From positions 248,001 to 312,000 of the forward strand of contig NZ_CAKLPX010000004.1 of NCBI RefSeq assembly GCF_923077115.1: a stretch of DNA of 64,000 nt. The letters run 5' to 3'. Shown piece after piece: positions 1 to 12,595 of this stretch. Numbering within the stretch: position 1 is the stretch's first letter; each line of letters opens with the position of its first letter. The position numbers and the translations under genes are program-made. A model generated the notes under the pieces. The model saw only the letters and a list, made by a program, of their open reading frames with translations, made no database searches and had not been told where the DNA came from. The DNA is from Sinobacterium norvegicum (GTDB lineage Bacteria > Pseudomonadota > Gammaproteobacteria > Pseudomonadales > Sinobacteriaceae).

Positions 1-1
1 T

Positions 2-379
2 GCGGTGGCCAATCTATTGCGTCTATTAACCCTTCGCGATGATGTCAAAACCCTGCTTGAGCACGGGGATCTCGAAATGGGGCATGCCCGAGCTATATTG
101 GCCTTAGACAACGAGCAGCAAGCAATAGCCGCCCAGCAAGTTGTCAGCAAGGGGATGAGCGTTAGACAAACGGAAGCCTTGGTTCGCAGTATGTTAGCCG
201 GAAGTAATACCTCGGATACAGCGACGGCTAACGCCGATATTATGCGCCTGGAAGAATCGTTGTCGGAAAAGGTCGGTGTACCTGTCACGATACAGCATGG
301 GGCGAAGGGAAAGGGTAAGTTAGTGTTGAAATATAACAGCCTGGATGAACTCGATGGTATTCTGGCGCACATTAAGTAA
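2..379 (+). CDS. parB: Chromosome-partitioning protein ParB, C-terminal part (5' end outside window)
   Basis: Only the last 125 residues are present; the frame is open through the left window edge, so the true start lies outside. ParB binds centromere-like parS sites and, with ParA, segregates the replication-origin region. The visible part holds the end of the KorB-like DNA-binding domain (NLLRLLTL, GHARAILAL), a variable linker rich in Ser, Thr and Ala, and the C-terminal dimerisation domain (EESLSEKVGVPVTI, GKLVLKYNSLDELDGIL). The family is usually about 290 residues long. In many gammaproteobacteria parAB lies just upstream of the atp operon and near oriC, and the genes that follow here agree with that. 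The identification is firm because sequence and gene order both support it. Confidence 0.93.
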   Translation, partial: AVANLLRLLTLRDDVKTLLEHGDLEMGHARAILALDNEQQAIAAQQVVSKGMSVRQTEALVRSMLAGSNTSDTATANADIMRLEESLSEKVGVPVTIQHGAKGKGKLVLKYNSLDELDGILAHIK

Positions 380-460
380 AATTACTTACCAATCAATAGA
401 TTGTGATGCTATGTAAGTGTTTGTTAAGTATTTATTGGTGTCTCATTTATTAAATGAATA

Positions 461-503
461 ACCGTTAACACGATAAACTACTATCGGGCTAACGGTTTAT
501 ATT
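461..503 (+). terminator. Probable terminator hairpin after parB
   Basis: ACCGTTAACACGATA (461-475) and TATCGGGCTAACGGT (482-496) form a 15-bp inverted repeat with two mismatches and a six-base loop. A short T/A-rich tail follows. It lies 82 bases after the parB stop and just before the atp promoter, so it probably separates the two operons. The tail is not a clean T tract, so termination strength is uncertain. Confidence 0.5.
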
Positions 504-530
504 GAACCTAGGGGCGATTGTTTCTATAAT
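502..530 (+). promoter_or_regulatory. Sigma70-type promoter for the atp operon
   Basis: TTGAAC (502-507) and TATAAT (525-530) are separated by exactly 17 bases. They lie about 80 bases upstream of atpI and directly after the parB hairpin. This is a near-consensus housekeeping promoter, suitable for a highly expressed operon. It is predicted from sequence only. Confidence 0.75.
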
Positions 531-610
531 CCGACGCCGCTAGTAGTTGGAAAACACGTGGGTGTTAACAACTGTTTGGTATAAAAGAGTCGTTTTTAGA
601 GGGCGTAGTC

Positions 611-1018
611 ATGCAATCATCACCCGCACGTCGCGGTGCAGCGATTGCCCGGCCACCCATTCTGAAGATTTTTTTGCTAGAAACAGCGTTTCTTTTACTG
701 CTTACCGCAGCCACATTATGGTTATGGGGAGTTGAAGCGTCTATTTCAATGCTTTTAGGTGGATTAACTGCGATTATCCCGCAGCTGTATTTTGCCTATC
801 AAGCATTCCGCTTTTCTGGAGCAAAGATGACTCGGCAAGTTTCTCAGGCGTTTTATCGCGGTGAAGCAGGTAAATTTAGTTTAAATTTCCTGATGTTTGC
901 CGCGATTTTTATGCTTGTTGATAAAGTGAATGTGTTTGCATTGTTTGCCGGCTTCACATTACTGCAAATAGGCAATTGGGTGGGTGCTGCAGCTATGCTA
1001 TCGCAGCGCTCTAAATAA
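611..1018 (+). CDS. atpI: ATP synthase protein I (AtpI)
   Basis: A 135-residue inner-membrane protein with four hydrophobic segments (about residues 20-40, 45-65, 90-110 and 112-130). AtpI is the non-stoichiometric first product of bacterial atp operons; in other bacteria it has been linked to assembly of the c-ring and to Mg2+ handling. It is first in the complete atp operon, 18 bases before atpB, and has GAGGG about eight bases upstream of the ATG. Sequence is poorly conserved in this family, so the call rests on size, membrane topology and position. A different-frame start at 547 is judged spurious because it lacks a ribosome site and overlaps this gene. Confidence 0.88.
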   Translation: MQSSPARRGAAIARPPILKIFLLETAFLLLLTAATLWLWGVEASISMLLGGLTAIIPQLYFAYQAFRFSGAKMTRQVSQAFYRGEAGKFSLNFLMFAAIFMLVDKVNVFALFAGFTLLQIGNWVGAAAMLSQRSK

Positions 1019-2256
<1,238 letters not shown>

Positions 2257-2316
2257 TCTTTTGTTAATTGTTCACTCAATTAGTAAAAGCCAACCACTGA
2301 CAACAGAGGTGACGGT

Positions 2317-2787
2317 GTGAATATAAACGCTACGCTAATAGGTCAATCAATTACCTTTTTGGTCTTTGTGTTCTTTTGCATGAAGTATGTTTGGCCTGTG
2401 ATCACATCTGCTATGGCAGAGCGTGAAGAAAAAATTAAGAGTGGTCTTGAAGCTGCTGACCGTGCCGATAAAGCTCTTGAGCTGGCACAGGAAGAAGCAG
2501 GCCTGAAGTTGCGTGAAGCAAAACAGGAAGCCGCTGCAATCATTGATTCTGCTAATAAGCGTGGATCTCAGATTGTTGAAGAGGCTAAAGACCAGGCGCG
2601 TGCAGAAGGTGAACGCCTGAAGGCTTCAGCGGAAGCTGAAGTTGAGCAGGAACTAAACCGTGCGAAAGAAGAGCTTCGCTCTCAAGTCGCCGTACTCGCC
2701 ATTGCCGGTGCAGAGAAGATCCTTGGATCACAAATCGATGCAGCAGCAAACGAAGAGTTAGTTAATAAGTTAGCGGCAGAGCTATAG
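2317..2787 (+). CDS. atpF: F1Fo ATP synthase subunit b
   Basis: Peripheral-stalk subunit of 156 residues. One N-terminal membrane span (about residues 5-24) is followed by a long Ala/Glu/Lys-rich helical domain that forms the right-handed coiled coil linking Fo to delta and alpha. The start codon is GTG with GAGGTGA upstream, and the translated product begins [10 protein letters not shown], matching the family. It lies 60 bases after atpE and eight before atpH. The length equals that of E. coli subunit b (156). Confidence 0.96.
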   Translation: MNINATLIGQSITFLVFVFFCMKYVWPVITSAMAEREEKIKSGLEAADRADKALELAQEEAGLKLREAKQEAAAIIDSANKRGSQIVEEAKDQARAEGERLKASAEAEVEQELNRAKEELRSQVAVLAIAGAEKILGSQIDAAANEELVNKLAAEL

Positions 2788-2795
2788 GGGGCGTC

Positions 2796-3332
2796 ATGGC
2801 AGAATTGACAACCCTAGCTCGACCTTATGCCAAGGCTGCGTTCGAATACGCAGCGGCAAACGGTGAGCTCGACAACTGGTCGAAGATGCTGGGCGTGGCA
2901 GCGGCAGTAACAGGTGAAGAACCTGTTGTTAAGCTACTGGGCTCTCCTTCTTTGACAACTGCACAACAGCAGCAGTCATTTGTCGAAGTATGCGGCGACG
3001 CGTTATCTGAACAAGCACAGGCTTTTATTGCAGTACTTGCTGAGAACAAACGTCTGGTTTTATTGCCAGAGATCACAGCACTGTTCGACGGTCTCAAAGC
3101 CGAACAACAGAAAAGTGTTGATGTTGAAGTCACCAGTGCTTTCGAACTCGATAGCGCTACTACTGAAAAACTGGCTAAAGCTCTGACTTCTACGTTGAAT
3201 CGTGAAGTATCGGTCTCCACCGCTGTTGATAACAGCTTAATTGGTGGTGTGGTGGTTCGCGCAGGCGACACTGTTATCGATGATTCGATCCGTGGCAAGC
3301 TCAGTAAACTAGCCAAAGCAATGAACTCTTAG
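2796..3332 (+). CDS. atpH: F1Fo ATP synthase subunit delta
   Basis: A 178-residue soluble subunit that caps F1 and ties the catalytic head to subunit b. The N-terminal helical bundle begins with the family signature [17 protein letters not shown], and the C-terminal part contains the conserved [25 protein letters not shown] lies just upstream of the ATG, and the gene is eight bases after atpF, suggesting translational coupling. Length matches the E. coli homologue (177). Confidence 0.96.
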   Translation: MAELTTLARPYAKAAFEYAAANGELDNWSKMLGVAAAVTGEEPVVKLLGSPSLTTAQQQQSFVEVCGDALSEQAQAFIAVLAENKRLVLLPEITALFDGLKAEQQKSVDVEVTSAFELDSATTEKLAKALTSTLNREVSVSTAVDNSLIGGVVVRAGDTVIDDSIRGKLSKLAKAMNS

Positions 3333-3349
3333 GAGTTGAGGGATATAGC

Positions 3350-4894
3350 ATGCAGCAATTGAATCCTTCTGAAATCAGCGAAATTATTAAATCTCGCATC
3401 GACAGCCTCGATGTGAAATCAGAAGCCCAGAATGAGGGCACTATCGTCAGCGTATCTGACGGTATTATTCGTATACACGGCCTCGCTGACGTGATGTACG
3501 GTGAAATGATTGAGTTTGAAGGTGGTGTCTTTGGTATGGCACTTAACCTCGAGCGCGATTCTGTCGGTGCAATCGTTCTTGGTGATTACCAAGACTTGCA
3601 GGAAGGTCAGACTTGTAAATGTACAGGTCGTATCTTAGAAGTCCCCGTCGGTCCTGAACTACAAGGCCGTGTGGTTGACACGCTGGGTAACCCAATCGAT
3701 GGCAAGGGACCAGTAGACACTAAGTTGACTGCTCCTGTTGAAAAAATCGCCCCTGGCGTTATCGAACGTAAGTCAGTAGATGAGCCAGTTCAGACTGGTT
3801 ATAAGTCTGTTGACTCTATGGTGCCAATCGGCCGTGGTCAGCGTGAGCTAATCATCGGTGACCGTCAAACTGGTAAGACTGCATTGGCTATCGATGCAAT
3901 CATCAACCAGAAAGGCACAGGCGTAAAGTGCGTCTATGTTGCCATCGGTCAGAAGCAGTCAACTATTGCCAACGTTGTTCGTAAGCTAGAAGAACACGGT
4001 GCAATGGAGCACACCATCATTGTTGCCGCTGGCGCATCCGATCCAGCAGCAATGCTGTATTTGGCTCCGTTTGCCGGTTGTGCAATGGGTGAGTATTACC
4101 GTGACCGCGGTGAAGATGCACTGATTGTCTATGATGATTTGACCAAGCAGGCTTGGGCATATCGTCAGATTTCCTTGCTTCTTAAGCGTCCACCAGGACG
4201 TGAAGCATACCCTGGTGATGTTTTCTATCTACACTCGCGTCTACTTGAGCGCGCCTCACGTGTAAACGCTGAGTACGTAGAGAAGTTCACCAACGGTGAA
4301 GTAAAAGGCCAAACTGGTTCTTTGACTGCACTACCAATTATCGAAACTCAAGCGGGTGACGTTTCAGCTTTCGTACCGACCAACGTAATCTCGATTACCG
4401 ATGGTCAGATCTTCTTGGAAGAGAGCTTGTTTAACGCCGGTATTCGTCCAGCGATGAACGCAGGTATCTCTGTATCTCGAGTCGGTGGTGCCGCTCAGAC
4501 CAAGATCATCAAGAAGTTGGGCGGTGGTATCCGTCTAGCCTTGGCTTCCTACCGTGAACTTCAGGCTTTCGCCCAGTTCGCCTCGGATCTCGATGATGTA
4601 ACACGTGCCCAGCTAGAACACGGTACAGCGGTTACTGAATTGATGAAGCAAAAGCAGTATGAGCCACAGTCGCTGGCCGACATGGGTGTCATTCTGTATG
4701 CAGCCAACGAAGGTTTCCTCAATGGTTTAGAAGTTACCAAAATTGGTGATTTCGAAGCAGCATTGTTGTCATACATGCGTTCAGAGCACGCCGATCTTAT
4801 GTCTAAGATCGACGAAACTGGTGCATACAGTGACGACATCGCAGCCACGTTTAAGTCTGCTCTTGAGAAATTCAAGAACACACAAACCTGGTAA
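3350..4894 (+). CDS. atpA: F1Fo ATP synthase subunit alpha
   Basis: The 514-residue non-catalytic nucleotide-binding subunit of F1. It has an N-terminal beta-barrel domain (about 1-95), a RecA-like core with Walker A GDRQTGKT at residues 170-177, and a C-terminal helical domain. The arginine finger that reaches the catalytic site of beta is visible in [14 protein letters not shown] at about residue 373. Length and motifs match the family and no lesion is seen. AGGAG and GAGGG are both near the start. Confidence 0.98.
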   Translation: MQQLNPSEISEIIKSRIDSLDVKSEAQNEGTIVSVSDGIIRIHGLADVMYGEMIEFEGGVFGMALNLERDSVGAIVLGDYQDLQEGQTCKCTGRILEVPVGPELQGRVVDTLGNPIDGKGPVDTKLTAPVEKIAPGVIERKSVDEPVQTGYKSVDSMVPIGRGQRELIIGDRQTGKTALAIDAIINQKGTGVKCVYVAIGQKQSTIANVVRKLEEHGAMEHTIIVAAGASDPAAMLYLAPFAGCAMGEYYRDRGEDALIVYDDLTKQAWAYRQISLLLKRPPGREAYPGDVFYLHSRLLERASRVNAEYVEKFTNGEVKGQTGSLTALPIIETQAGDVSAFVPTNVISITDGQIFLEESLFNAGIRPAMNAGISVSRVGGAAQTKIIKKLGGGIRLALASYRELQAFAQFASDLDDVTRAQLEHGTAVTELMKQKQYEPQSLADMGVILYAANEGFLNGLEVTKIGDFEAALLSYMRSEHADLMSKIDETGAYSDDIAATFKSALEKFKNTQTW

Positions 4895-4970
4895 TGACTA
4901 TGCGCTGTTACGAGCTAACGCCTAGCGGCGCATATTCTGGCTTCAACATAAACCAAAAAAGGCAAGCATA

Positions 4971-5831
4971 ATGGCTGGCGCAAAAGAGATACGTACTCAG
5001 ATAGCGAGCATCCAGAGCACTCAGAAAATTACCAGCGCGATGGAAATGGTCGCTGCGAGTAAGATGAAGAGAGCTCAGGATCGTATGGCGGTAGGTAAGC
5101 CGTACGCCACTCGTATTCGTGCTGTGGTTGGGCATATTGCCAACTCCACACCTGAGTACCAGCACACTTTTATGACCGAGCGTGATGTAAAGCGAGTCGG
5201 ATACATTGTTGTATCTTCCGACCGTGGCCTATGTGGTGGTCTGAACATTAACCTGTTCAAGCAAACAATGGCTTCTATGAAGTCGTTCGCTGATCAGAAT
5301 GTTGAGATTGACCTCTGCGTAATCGGTTCAAAGGCTCAGGCCTTTTTTAACAGCTACGGCGGCAACGTTGTTGCCTCAGTCAAAGACCTCGGTGATGCAC
5401 CGAAGGCCGGTGACTTAATCGGCGCTGTGAAAGTGATGTTGGACGCCTTCAGCGAAGGCACGATTGACAAACTTTTTGTGGTTTCTAACAAGTTTGTTAA
5501 CACCATGACCCAGACTCCAGAAGTTGAGCAGTTACTGCCGCTTCAGGCGAGTGATGAAGATGCATATCAACATCTCTGGGATTACATTTATGAGCCCGAT
5601 GCAAAAGAGCTCCTAGATGGGTTGTTAACTCGCTACCTAGAGTCACAGGTGTACCAAGGTATTGTTGAAAACCTAGCCTGTGAACAGGCGGCACGGATGA
5701 TTGCGATGAAGGCGGCGACCGATAATGCCGGCGACATCATCGATGACTTGCAGTTGGTTTACAACAAGGCTCGTCAGACAGCAATCACCCAAGAGTTGTC
5801 AGAAATCGTTAGTGGTGCGGCGGCTGTATAG
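4971..5831 (+). CDS. atpG: F1Fo ATP synthase subunit gamma
   Basis: The central rotor shaft, 286 residues, the family's usual length. The N-terminal helix carries the signature [20 protein letters not shown] and the C-terminal helix carries [20 protein letters not shown]. These two form the coiled coil inside the alpha3beta3 head. The Rossmann-like middle domain shows [16 protein letters not shown]. It lies between atpA and atpD as in other proteobacteria. Confidence 0.97.
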   Translation: MAGAKEIRTQIASIQSTQKITSAMEMVAASKMKRAQDRMAVGKPYATRIRAVVGHIANSTPEYQHTFMTERDVKRVGYIVVSSDRGLCGGLNINLFKQTMASMKSFADQNVEIDLCVIGSKAQAFFNSYGGNVVASVKDLGDAPKAGDLIGAVKVMLDAFSEGTIDKLFVVSNKFVNTMTQTPEVEQLLPLQASDEDAYQHLWDYIYEPDAKELLDGLLTRYLESQVYQGIVENLACEQAARMIAMKAATDNAGDIIDDLQLVYNKARQTAITQELSEIVSGAAAV

Positions 5832-5858
5832 GCCCCACATGACTAACACCCGACTTGA

Positions 5859-7277
<1,419 letters not shown>

Positions 7278-7308
7278 TTAGAGTCTGAGTCTTATAGAGG
7301 CAAAGCAT

Positions 7309-7734
7309 ATGACGATGACTATCCATTGCGATATTGTTAGCGCAGAAGAAGAGCTTTTTTCTGGCCTTGCTGAAATGGTAGTGGCGTCAGGTGAAATGGG
7401 TAATTTGGGGGTTGGCTATGGCCACTCTCCGTTACTTACTCGCCTGATACCAGGCCCAATTCGTGTTGTTAAGAACGGCGGTGAAGAAGAAGTCTACTAC
7501 ATCTCTGGCGGTTACCTTGAGGTACAGCCTGGTGTGGTATCGGTTCTTGCAGACACGGCAATTCGAGCACACGATGTTGATGAAGCGGCAGCGAATGAGG
7601 CTATTAAACAGGCTCAGGAAGCTATCGCTGACCAGGCGGGTGATTTCGATTACTCGCAGGCGGCAACACGCTTAGCTGAAGCAACTGCTCAGTTACGCAC
7701 AATCGAACAGATTAAGCGTAAGATGGGCAAGTAA
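7309..7734 (+). CDS. atpC: F1Fo ATP synthase subunit epsilon
   Basis: The 141-residue regulatory subunit with an N-terminal beta-sandwich (about 1-87, including [14 protein letters not shown] and GHSPLLTRL) and a C-terminal two-helix domain (about 88-138) that can insert into F1 to inhibit hydrolysis. The ATG at 7309 has GAGG eight bases upstream; the second ATG at 7315 is an alternative. It is the last gene of the operon and is followed by a terminator. Confidence 0.96.
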   Translation: MTMTIHCDIVSAEEELFSGLAEMVVASGEMGNLGVGYGHSPLLTRLIPGPIRVVKNGGEEEVYYISGGYLEVQPGVVSVLADTAIRAHDVDEAAANEAIKQAQEAIADQAGDFDYSQAATRLAEATAQLRTIEQIKRKMGK

Positions 7735-7760
7735 TTAATTTTACTGCTTTAGGACAAATG

Positions 7761-7784
7761 AGGTGGCTTAGGCCACCTTTTTTT
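7761..7784 (+). terminator. Rho-independent terminator of the atp operon
   Basis: A perfect 7-bp stem, AGGTGGC (7761-7767) with GCCACCT (7772-7778), has a TTAG loop and is followed by six T residues. It lies 26 bases after the atpC stop, so glmU has its own transcription start or depends on read-through. Confidence 0.9.
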
Positions 7785-7861
7785 ATGCCTGAAATTCTTA
7801 TTTAGCCAGTAAACAGTTACACTTAGCAGTTATTAATTTTGTGAATATGGAAGCCAACACC

Positions 7862-9229
7862 GTGAATCTAGATATAGTTATTCTCGCCGCCGGCCAGGGC
7901 ACGCGAATGAAGTCGGCACTGCCGAAGATCTTACACCCGGTGGCTGGTAAGCCGATGGTTGGCCATGTTATCGATACCTGCAAGCAGATTGGTGCCCGCA
8001 AGCTCAATGTTGTTGTCGGCCATGGCGCCGATAAAGTACGGGCACAGTTCAGTGAAGAGACGTCAATTAACTGGGTTGAGCAACTACAACAGTTGGGCAC
8101 CGGGCATGCGGTACAGATGACGATGGATCATCTCAGTGATGATTCTGTCGTACTGATCTGCTATGGCGATGGCCCGCTGATCAAGGCTGAAACTTTTAGC
8201 GCCTTAGCCAACGATGTGTCAGAGCAATCGATGGCGCTGTTAACGGTGATAATGGATGACCCCACCGGTTATGGCCGTATTATGCGTAACGACAGCAACA
8301 GTATCGTGGCCATCGTTGAGCAAAAAGATGGCAATAGCGAGCAGTTAGCAGTTAAAGAGATCAATACCGGTGTGATGGCAGTCCGTGGCAAGCAGTTGAA
8401 GCGTTGGCTGCCACAATTATCCGATAATAACGCCCAGGGGGAATATTACCTCACCGATATTATCGCCATGGCCGCCGCCGATGGCATTGAGGTTATTGCC
8501 AGTCACCCGGATTCTGTCGATGAGGTTATGGGGGCAAACAACCGTGTTCAGTTGGCCGAATTAGAGCGCTGTTATCAGCGCTTACAAGCAGAGCAGCTGA
8601 TGATTAATGGTGCGACCTTGTTTGATCCAGCCAGAGTCGATGTCCGCGGTACGGTGACAACAGGCACAGATGTTACCATCGATGTGAACTGTGTATTTGT
8701 CGGTACCGTCAGCATTGGCAACAATGTGGTGATTGAGCCCAACTGTTTCATCACCGATAGCACAATTGGTGATAACACGGTAATAAAGGCCAACAGCGTA
8801 TTGGAGCAGGCCGTGGTTGGTGAACACTGTGATATAGGTCCTTTTGCCCGTCTGCGCCCCGGTACAATACTGGCTAACAAGGCCAAGATAGGCAACTTTG
8901 TCGAGACCAAGAAAGCACGAATTGGCGAGGGTTCAAAGGTCAATCATCTGAGTTATATCGGTGATGCAGAAATCGGCAAATCAGCCAATATTGGTGCTGG
9001 CACCATCACCTGTAATTACGATGGTGTGAATAAATCGAAAACAGAGATAGGGGATAATGCATTTATCGGCTCAAATTCCTCGTTGGTGGCGCCGGTTAAG
9101 ATTGGTGCCATGGCCACCGTGGGGGCGGGGGCAACGGTGACCAGCAATGTGGGTGAACAAGAACTAGCCGTGGCCAGGGCCAAGCAGCGTAATATCAGCA
9201 ATTGGCAACGTCCGGTGAAAAAACCATAA
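7862..9229 (+). CDS. glmU: Bifunctional UDP-GlcNAc pyrophosphorylase / glucosamine-1-phosphate acetyltransferase
   Basis: Makes UDP-GlcNAc, precursor of peptidoglycan and LPS, in two steps. The N-terminal nucleotidyltransferase domain begins VILAAGQGTRMKSALPK, and GYGRI and INTG motifs follow. The C-terminal left-handed beta-helix carries the acetyltransferase motifs GPFARLRPGT, GNFVE and GAGTITCNYDG. I chose the GTG at 7862 because GGAAG lies eight bases upstream and the product then begins MNLDIVILAAG like its relatives; GTG 7841 and ATG 7847 in the same frame have no ribosome site. The resulting 455 residues match the family (456 in E. coli). glmS follows after 41 bases. Confidence 0.96.
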   Translation: MNLDIVILAAGQGTRMKSALPKILHPVAGKPMVGHVIDTCKQIGARKLNVVVGHGADKVRAQFSEETSINWVEQLQQLGTGHAVQMTMDHLSDDSVVLICYGDGPLIKAETFSALANDVSEQSMALLTVIMDDPTGYGRIMRNDSNSIVAIVEQKDGNSEQLAVKEINTGVMAVRGKQLKRWLPQLSDNNAQGEYYLTDIIAMAAADGIEVIASHPDSVDEVMGANNRVQLAELERCYQRLQAEQLMINGATLFDPARVDVRGTVTTGTDVTIDVNCVFVGTVSIGNNVVIEPNCFITDSTIGDNTVIKANSVLEQAVVGEHCDIGPFARLRPGTILANKAKIGNFVETKKARIGEGSKVNHLSYIGDAEIGKSANIGAGTITCNYDGVNKSKTEIGDNAFIGSNSSLVAPVKIGAMATVGAGATVTSNVGEQELAVARAKQRNISNWQRPVKKP

Positions 9230-9270
9230 GCAGCCAAGCCCTGTAACAGAAAGTGTGAAAGGAAAAAAGT

Positions 9271-11100
9271 ATGTGTGGAATAGTTGGCGCGGTAGCGAAA
9301 AGAGAGGTCAGTGATATTCTTGTCGAGGGTTTACGACGTTTAGAGTATCGCGGCTATGATTCTGCCGGCGTGGCAGTGCTGAATAATGGTCAAATTGGTG
9401 TCACCAAGCGTCTTGGCAAGGTGGAGGTATTGTCTCAGGCACTGACTGAATCACCGCTGGGCGGTGGTACCGGTATTGCCCATACACGCTGGGCCACGCA
9501 CGGTAAGCCGAGTGAAGAGAATGCCCACCCGCATCTGTCGAAAAACAGAATAGCGCTGGTTCATAATGGCATTATTGAAAATCACGAGCAGTTGCGTGAA
9601 CAGTTAACGGATGCTGGTTATGTGTTTCAATCGCAGACCGATACAGAAACTATTGTTCATCTTGTTGACAGCAAAATAGCAACAGGACTCGATCTATTAG
9701 CCGCGGTCAAGGCCTCTATTAATGAGCTGGATGGAGCCTTTGGTCTGGCGGTTATCAGCCTGGCTGAGCCGGACAAAATCATCTGCGCCCGCTCGGGCAG
9801 CCCACTGGTCATTGGTGTCGGTATTGGCGAGAATTTTATCGCCTCCGATCAATTGGCGCTACGCCAGGTCACCGACCGCTTTATCTATCTCGAGGAGGGA
9901 GATATTGCCTGTGTTAACAGCAATGGCTATCTGATTTGGGATGAGGCCGATGAACCGGTGATTCGCGCCACGGTTTCTATCAGCGATAAGCTCGATGCTG
10001 CCGACAAGGGCGAGTACCGACACTATATGCTGAAGGAAATCTATGAGCAGCCGAAGGTGATTAAAAACACTCTACAGGGCCGCATCAGCAAGGATAAGAT
10101 TTTGGAGCAGGCCTTTGGTACCGAGGCCAAAGCGATTTTGGATCGGGCAGAGCACGTACAAATCGTCGCCTGTGGTACCAGCTATCACTCGGGCCTGGTA
10201 GCGCGATACTGGCTGGAAGAAATTGCCGGCGTCCCCTGTAGTGTCGAGGTGGCCTCAGAATTTCGTTACCGCAAGTTTGTCGTGCCTAAAAACAGCCTGT
10301 TTGTCACCATCTCGCAGTCTGGAGAAACCGCCGACACCTTGGCTGCCTTACGCCTGGCGAAGACGCTGGGTTACGCCTCGTCGCTGGCGATCTGTAATGT
10401 GGCGCAAAGCTCGCTGGTGAGAGAGTCTGACCTGGCCATTATGACCGAGGCCGGCCCAGAGATTGGCGTGGCGTCGACCAAGGCCTTTACCACCCAGCTG
10501 GTTGCCTTGTTACTGGTGACCATTGCCCTGGGCAGGCGCCATGGTTTGACCGCCGAAGCCGAGGCCGAAATGGTTGCAGCCCTGCACAGTTTGCCTGAGG
10601 CGATAGAGAGTACGCTGACCTTGGACGCCGAAATCAAGCGCAAGTCCGAGCACTTTGCAGACAAAAATCACTCATTATTCCTCGGTCGTGGTGCCCAGTA
10701 TCCGGTTGCCATGGAGGGGGCGTTAAAGCTCAAAGAGATATCTTATATTCACGCCGAGGCTTACCCTGCGGGTGAGTTGAAGCATGGTCCTTTAGCACTG
10801 GTCGATGCCGATATGCCAATTGTCGCGGTGGCGCCGAACAACGAATTGATCGAAAAGCTCAAGTCTAACCTTGAGGAGGTGGCTGCCCGTGGCGGCGAAC
10901 TCTTTGTCTTTGCCGATGTGAACACAGGCCTGAGCTCTGGCCCAGGCTTGATCAGCGTGCACATGCCGACAGTCGCCTCGGTGATTGAACCGATTATATA
11001 CACGGTACCACTGCAGCTGCTGTCTTATCATGTTGCCGTGCTAAAAGGCACCGATGTTGATCAACCACGCAATTTGGCTAAATCGGTCACCGTTGAATAG
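9271..11100 (+). CDS. glmS: Glutamine-fructose-6-phosphate aminotransferase (isomerising)
   Basis: Converts fructose-6-phosphate and glutamine to glucosamine-6-phosphate, the first committed step of amino-sugar synthesis. The start MCGIVGAV exposes the catalytic Cys after Met removal, as in class II (Ntn) glutaminases. Residues about 2-220 are the glutaminase domain ([19 protein letters not shown]). Two SIS isomerase domains follow ([32 protein letters not shown]), and the C-terminus [13 protein letters not shown] is the family tail. Length 609 equals that of E. coli GlmS. It is transcribed with glmU. No ribozyme-like leader is recognisable in the 41-base gap. Confidence 0.98.
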   Translation: MCGIVGAVAKREVSDILVEGLRRLEYRGYDSAGVAVLNNGQIGVTKRLGKVEVLSQALTESPLGGGTGIAHTRWATHGKPSEENAHPHLSKNRIALVHNGIIENHEQLREQLTDAGYVFQSQTDTETIVHLVDSKIATGLDLLAAVKASINELDGAFGLAVISLAEPDKIICARSGSPLVIGVGIGENFIASDQLALRQVTDRFIYLEEGDIACVNSNGYLIWDEADEPVIRATVSISDKLDAADKGEYRHYMLKEIYEQPKVIKNTLQGRISKDKILEQAFGTEAKAILDRAEHVQIVACGTSYHSGLVARYWLEEIAGVPCSVEVASEFRYRKFVVPKNSLFVTISQSGETADTLAALRLAKTLGYASSLAICNVAQSSLVRESDLAIMTEAGPEIGVASTKAFTTQLVALLLVTIALGRRHGLTAEAEAEMVAALHSLPEAIESTLTLDAEIKRKSEHFADKNHSLFLGRGAQYPVAMEGALKLKEISYIHAEAYPAGELKHGPLALVDADMPIVAVAPNNELIEKLKSNLEEVAARGGELFVFADVNTGLSSGPGLISVHMPTVASVIEPIIYTVPLQLLSYHVAVLKGTDVDQPRNLAKSVTVE

Positions 11101-11115
11101 TAGTAATCAACAGGC

Positions 11116-11148
11116 TTACCCCCAACCTGTTTCAGTGGCTGGGGGTAA
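11116..11148. terminator. Hairpin between convergent glmS and elbB
   Basis: TTACCCCCA (11116-11124) and TGGGGGTAA (11140-11148) form a perfect 9-bp stem with a 15-base loop, eight bases before the elbB stop. Its position between two convergent genes suggests a shared transcription end, but no T tract follows on either strand. Confidence 0.4.
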
Positions 11149-11156
11149 ATTGGCTA

Positions 11157-11816
11157 TCAAGCCAGGCGGATAACGCCTTGGATAAGCTTAGAGATACCGA
11201 TATAGACATCCGATAACTTGGCGCTGTCATCCATATAAGCCGGGGTGGTGACAATCTTGTTGGCCTCGTCGATAACACAGTCGGTGGTGGCGCAATGCTG
11301 ATGTTTGGCGCCGAGTTTCTCTAGCTCTGCGGCGGTTTCCTGATCGTCGCCAATGGTCAGCGTCGGGTTGTGCTCGCCAACCGCGAGGGCGATAAAAGCT
11401 GGGGCTATACAGATGGCACCAATAGGCTTGGCCGCGGCTTTGAAGGCTTTGACTATGTCTAACAAGCTGTCATCGACAGACGCGGCGCTGCCGTCGAAGG
11501 CAAAAGAGCACATGTTCTTTGCGACGCCGAAGCCGCCGGGCATTACCAGGGCATCAAAATCTTTGATATCTAACTCAGCAATATCCTGAATATCACCGCG
11601 GGCGATACGCGCCGACTCCAACAGTACATTTCTGCTTTCTCCCGTGACCTCCTCGCCCTTGAGGTGATCCACCACATGGTGTTGCTGCTTGTTAGGGGCA
11701 AAGATCTTATACGGGACGCCAGCGGTATCGAGGGCCAACAGTGCCAGTACTGACTCTCTGATCTCGGCGCCATCGAGATATCCGCAGCCCGATAGTATTA
11801 CGGCGATATTGTTCAT
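11157..11816 (-). CDS. elbB: ElbB-like DJ-1/PfpI family protein (glyoxalase-type)
   Basis: A 219-residue member of the DJ-1/PfpI class I amidotransferase-like superfamily. The E. coli homologue ElbB has glyoxalase III-like activity and was first linked to isoprenoid synthesis. Visible signatures are SGCGYLDGAEIRE near the N-terminus, VMPGGFGVAKN in the middle, and the nucleophile elbow KPIGAICIAPAF, whose Cys is the presumed catalytic residue. Length matches the family (217 in E. coli). It is a single gene, convergent with glmS and divergent from the GNAT gene at 12076. The physiological role is not settled even in E. coli. Confidence 0.9.
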   Translation of the reverse strand: MNNIAVILSGCGYLDGAEIRESVLALLALDTAGVPYKIFAPNKQQHHVVDHLKGEEVTGESRNVLLESARIARGDIQDIAELDIKDFDALVMPGGFGVAKNMCSFAFDGSAASVDDSLLDIVKAFKAAAKPIGAICIAPAFIALAVGEHNPTLTIGDDQETAAELEKLGAKHQHCATTDCVIDEANKIVTTPAYMDDSAKLSDVYIGISKLIQGVIRLA

Positions 11817-11981
11817 TAAGACTCTCCATTGATTGTTAGGGATGTGACAATATTTGGTCTAAATTATAACCACCGGATAGCCTGAGTACAGCAAACTAAA
11901 CCCATAAGGATGAGGGAGAATTAGTCGGAATTTCAGCTGGCTATAGCAGTGATACATATCAAACTCAGAAGTGGTTGGAAT

Positions 11982-12001
11982 CTGTTATGGTAGCGTAACA
12001 G
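11982..12001. repeat. Short inverted repeat upstream of the GNAT gene
   Basis: CTGTTA (11982-11987) and TAACAG (11996-12001) are perfect inverted half-sites eight bases apart, 75 bases before the acetyltransferase start, in the 259-base divergent spacer with elbB. It could be an operator, but such a short repeat can occur by chance. Nothing else is recognisable in the spacer. Confidence 0.3.
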
Positions 12002-12075
12002 TACAGCCATACTATAAACAGGCCGCCAGCTTCTGCAATGTTGGTAAACCCGCTTCTTGATGATAACTACCGTGA

Positions 12076-12576
12076 ATGACTATGACTCTGATAACAACTC
12101 TGATTGCTGACTACCATAACCCTGACCATGGCAAAGCCATTGTTCAACTATTAAATAACTATGCGCTGGATGAATTTGGCGGAGCAGAGCCGTTGTCTGA
12201 ATACTGTCAACAAAACCTGCCGGCTAAACTGGCTGAGTATCCATTGGCGTTCACGGTGTTGGCCTATGATGGTAAGACCGCAGTGGGCTTGATTAATTGT
12301 TTCCAGACCTTGTCTACTTTTGCCTGCCAACCATTAATCAATATACACGATGTCACTGTTGATCAGAGTGCTCGGGGCAAGGGCATTGCCACGATCATGC
12401 TGGAGAAAGTTGAGCAGGTGGCAATTGAGCGCGGTTGCTGCAAGTTAACGCTGGAGGTATTGACCGGCAACCCAATTGCTCAGCGTGCCTATGAAAAATT
12501 TGGCTTTGCAGGATATGAGCTCGGTGATGAACACGGTCACGCGTTGTTTTGGCAAAAGAAACTGGCACAAAAGTGA
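12076..12576 (+). CDS. GNAT family N-acetyltransferase
   Basis: A 166-residue single-domain acetyltransferase. The acetyl-CoA pyrophosphate-binding motif A is visible as VTVDQSARGKGIATIMLEKV (about residues 96-115), with the R/Q-x-x-G-x-G/A pattern as ARGKGIA. Motif B follows as NPIAQRAYEKFGF. The acceptor substrate cannot be inferred. A DUF2860 gene begins 19 bases after the stop, so the two are probably cotranscribed, though no functional link is obvious. The ribosome site at ATG 12076 is weak. Confidence 0.85.
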   Translation: MTMTLITTLIADYHNPDHGKAIVQLLNNYALDEFGGAEPLSEYCQQNLPAKLAEYPLAFTVLAYDGKTAVGLINCFQTLSTFACQPLINIHDVTVDQSARGKGIATIMLEKVEQVAIERGCCKLTLEVLTGNPIAQRAYEKFGFAGYELGDEHGHALFWQKKLAQK

Positions 12577-12595
12577 CCAACATCGAGGGGGTATA

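Noticed and set aside
549-565. CACGTG-containing sequence near the atp leader as a possible parS site
   Set aside because: It does not match TGTTTCACGTGAAACA beyond the central CACGTG.
547-735. Open frame overlapping the start of atpI
   Set aside because: No ribosome site, and it overlaps the well-supported atpI in another frame.
9230-9270. Possible glmS ribozyme-type leader
   Set aside because: The gap is only 41 bases, too short for the ribozyme, which is also typical of Gram-positive bacteria.
12476-12595. Longer N-terminus for the DUF2860 protein
   Set aside because: It would overlap the GNAT gene in another frame and hide the signal peptide.
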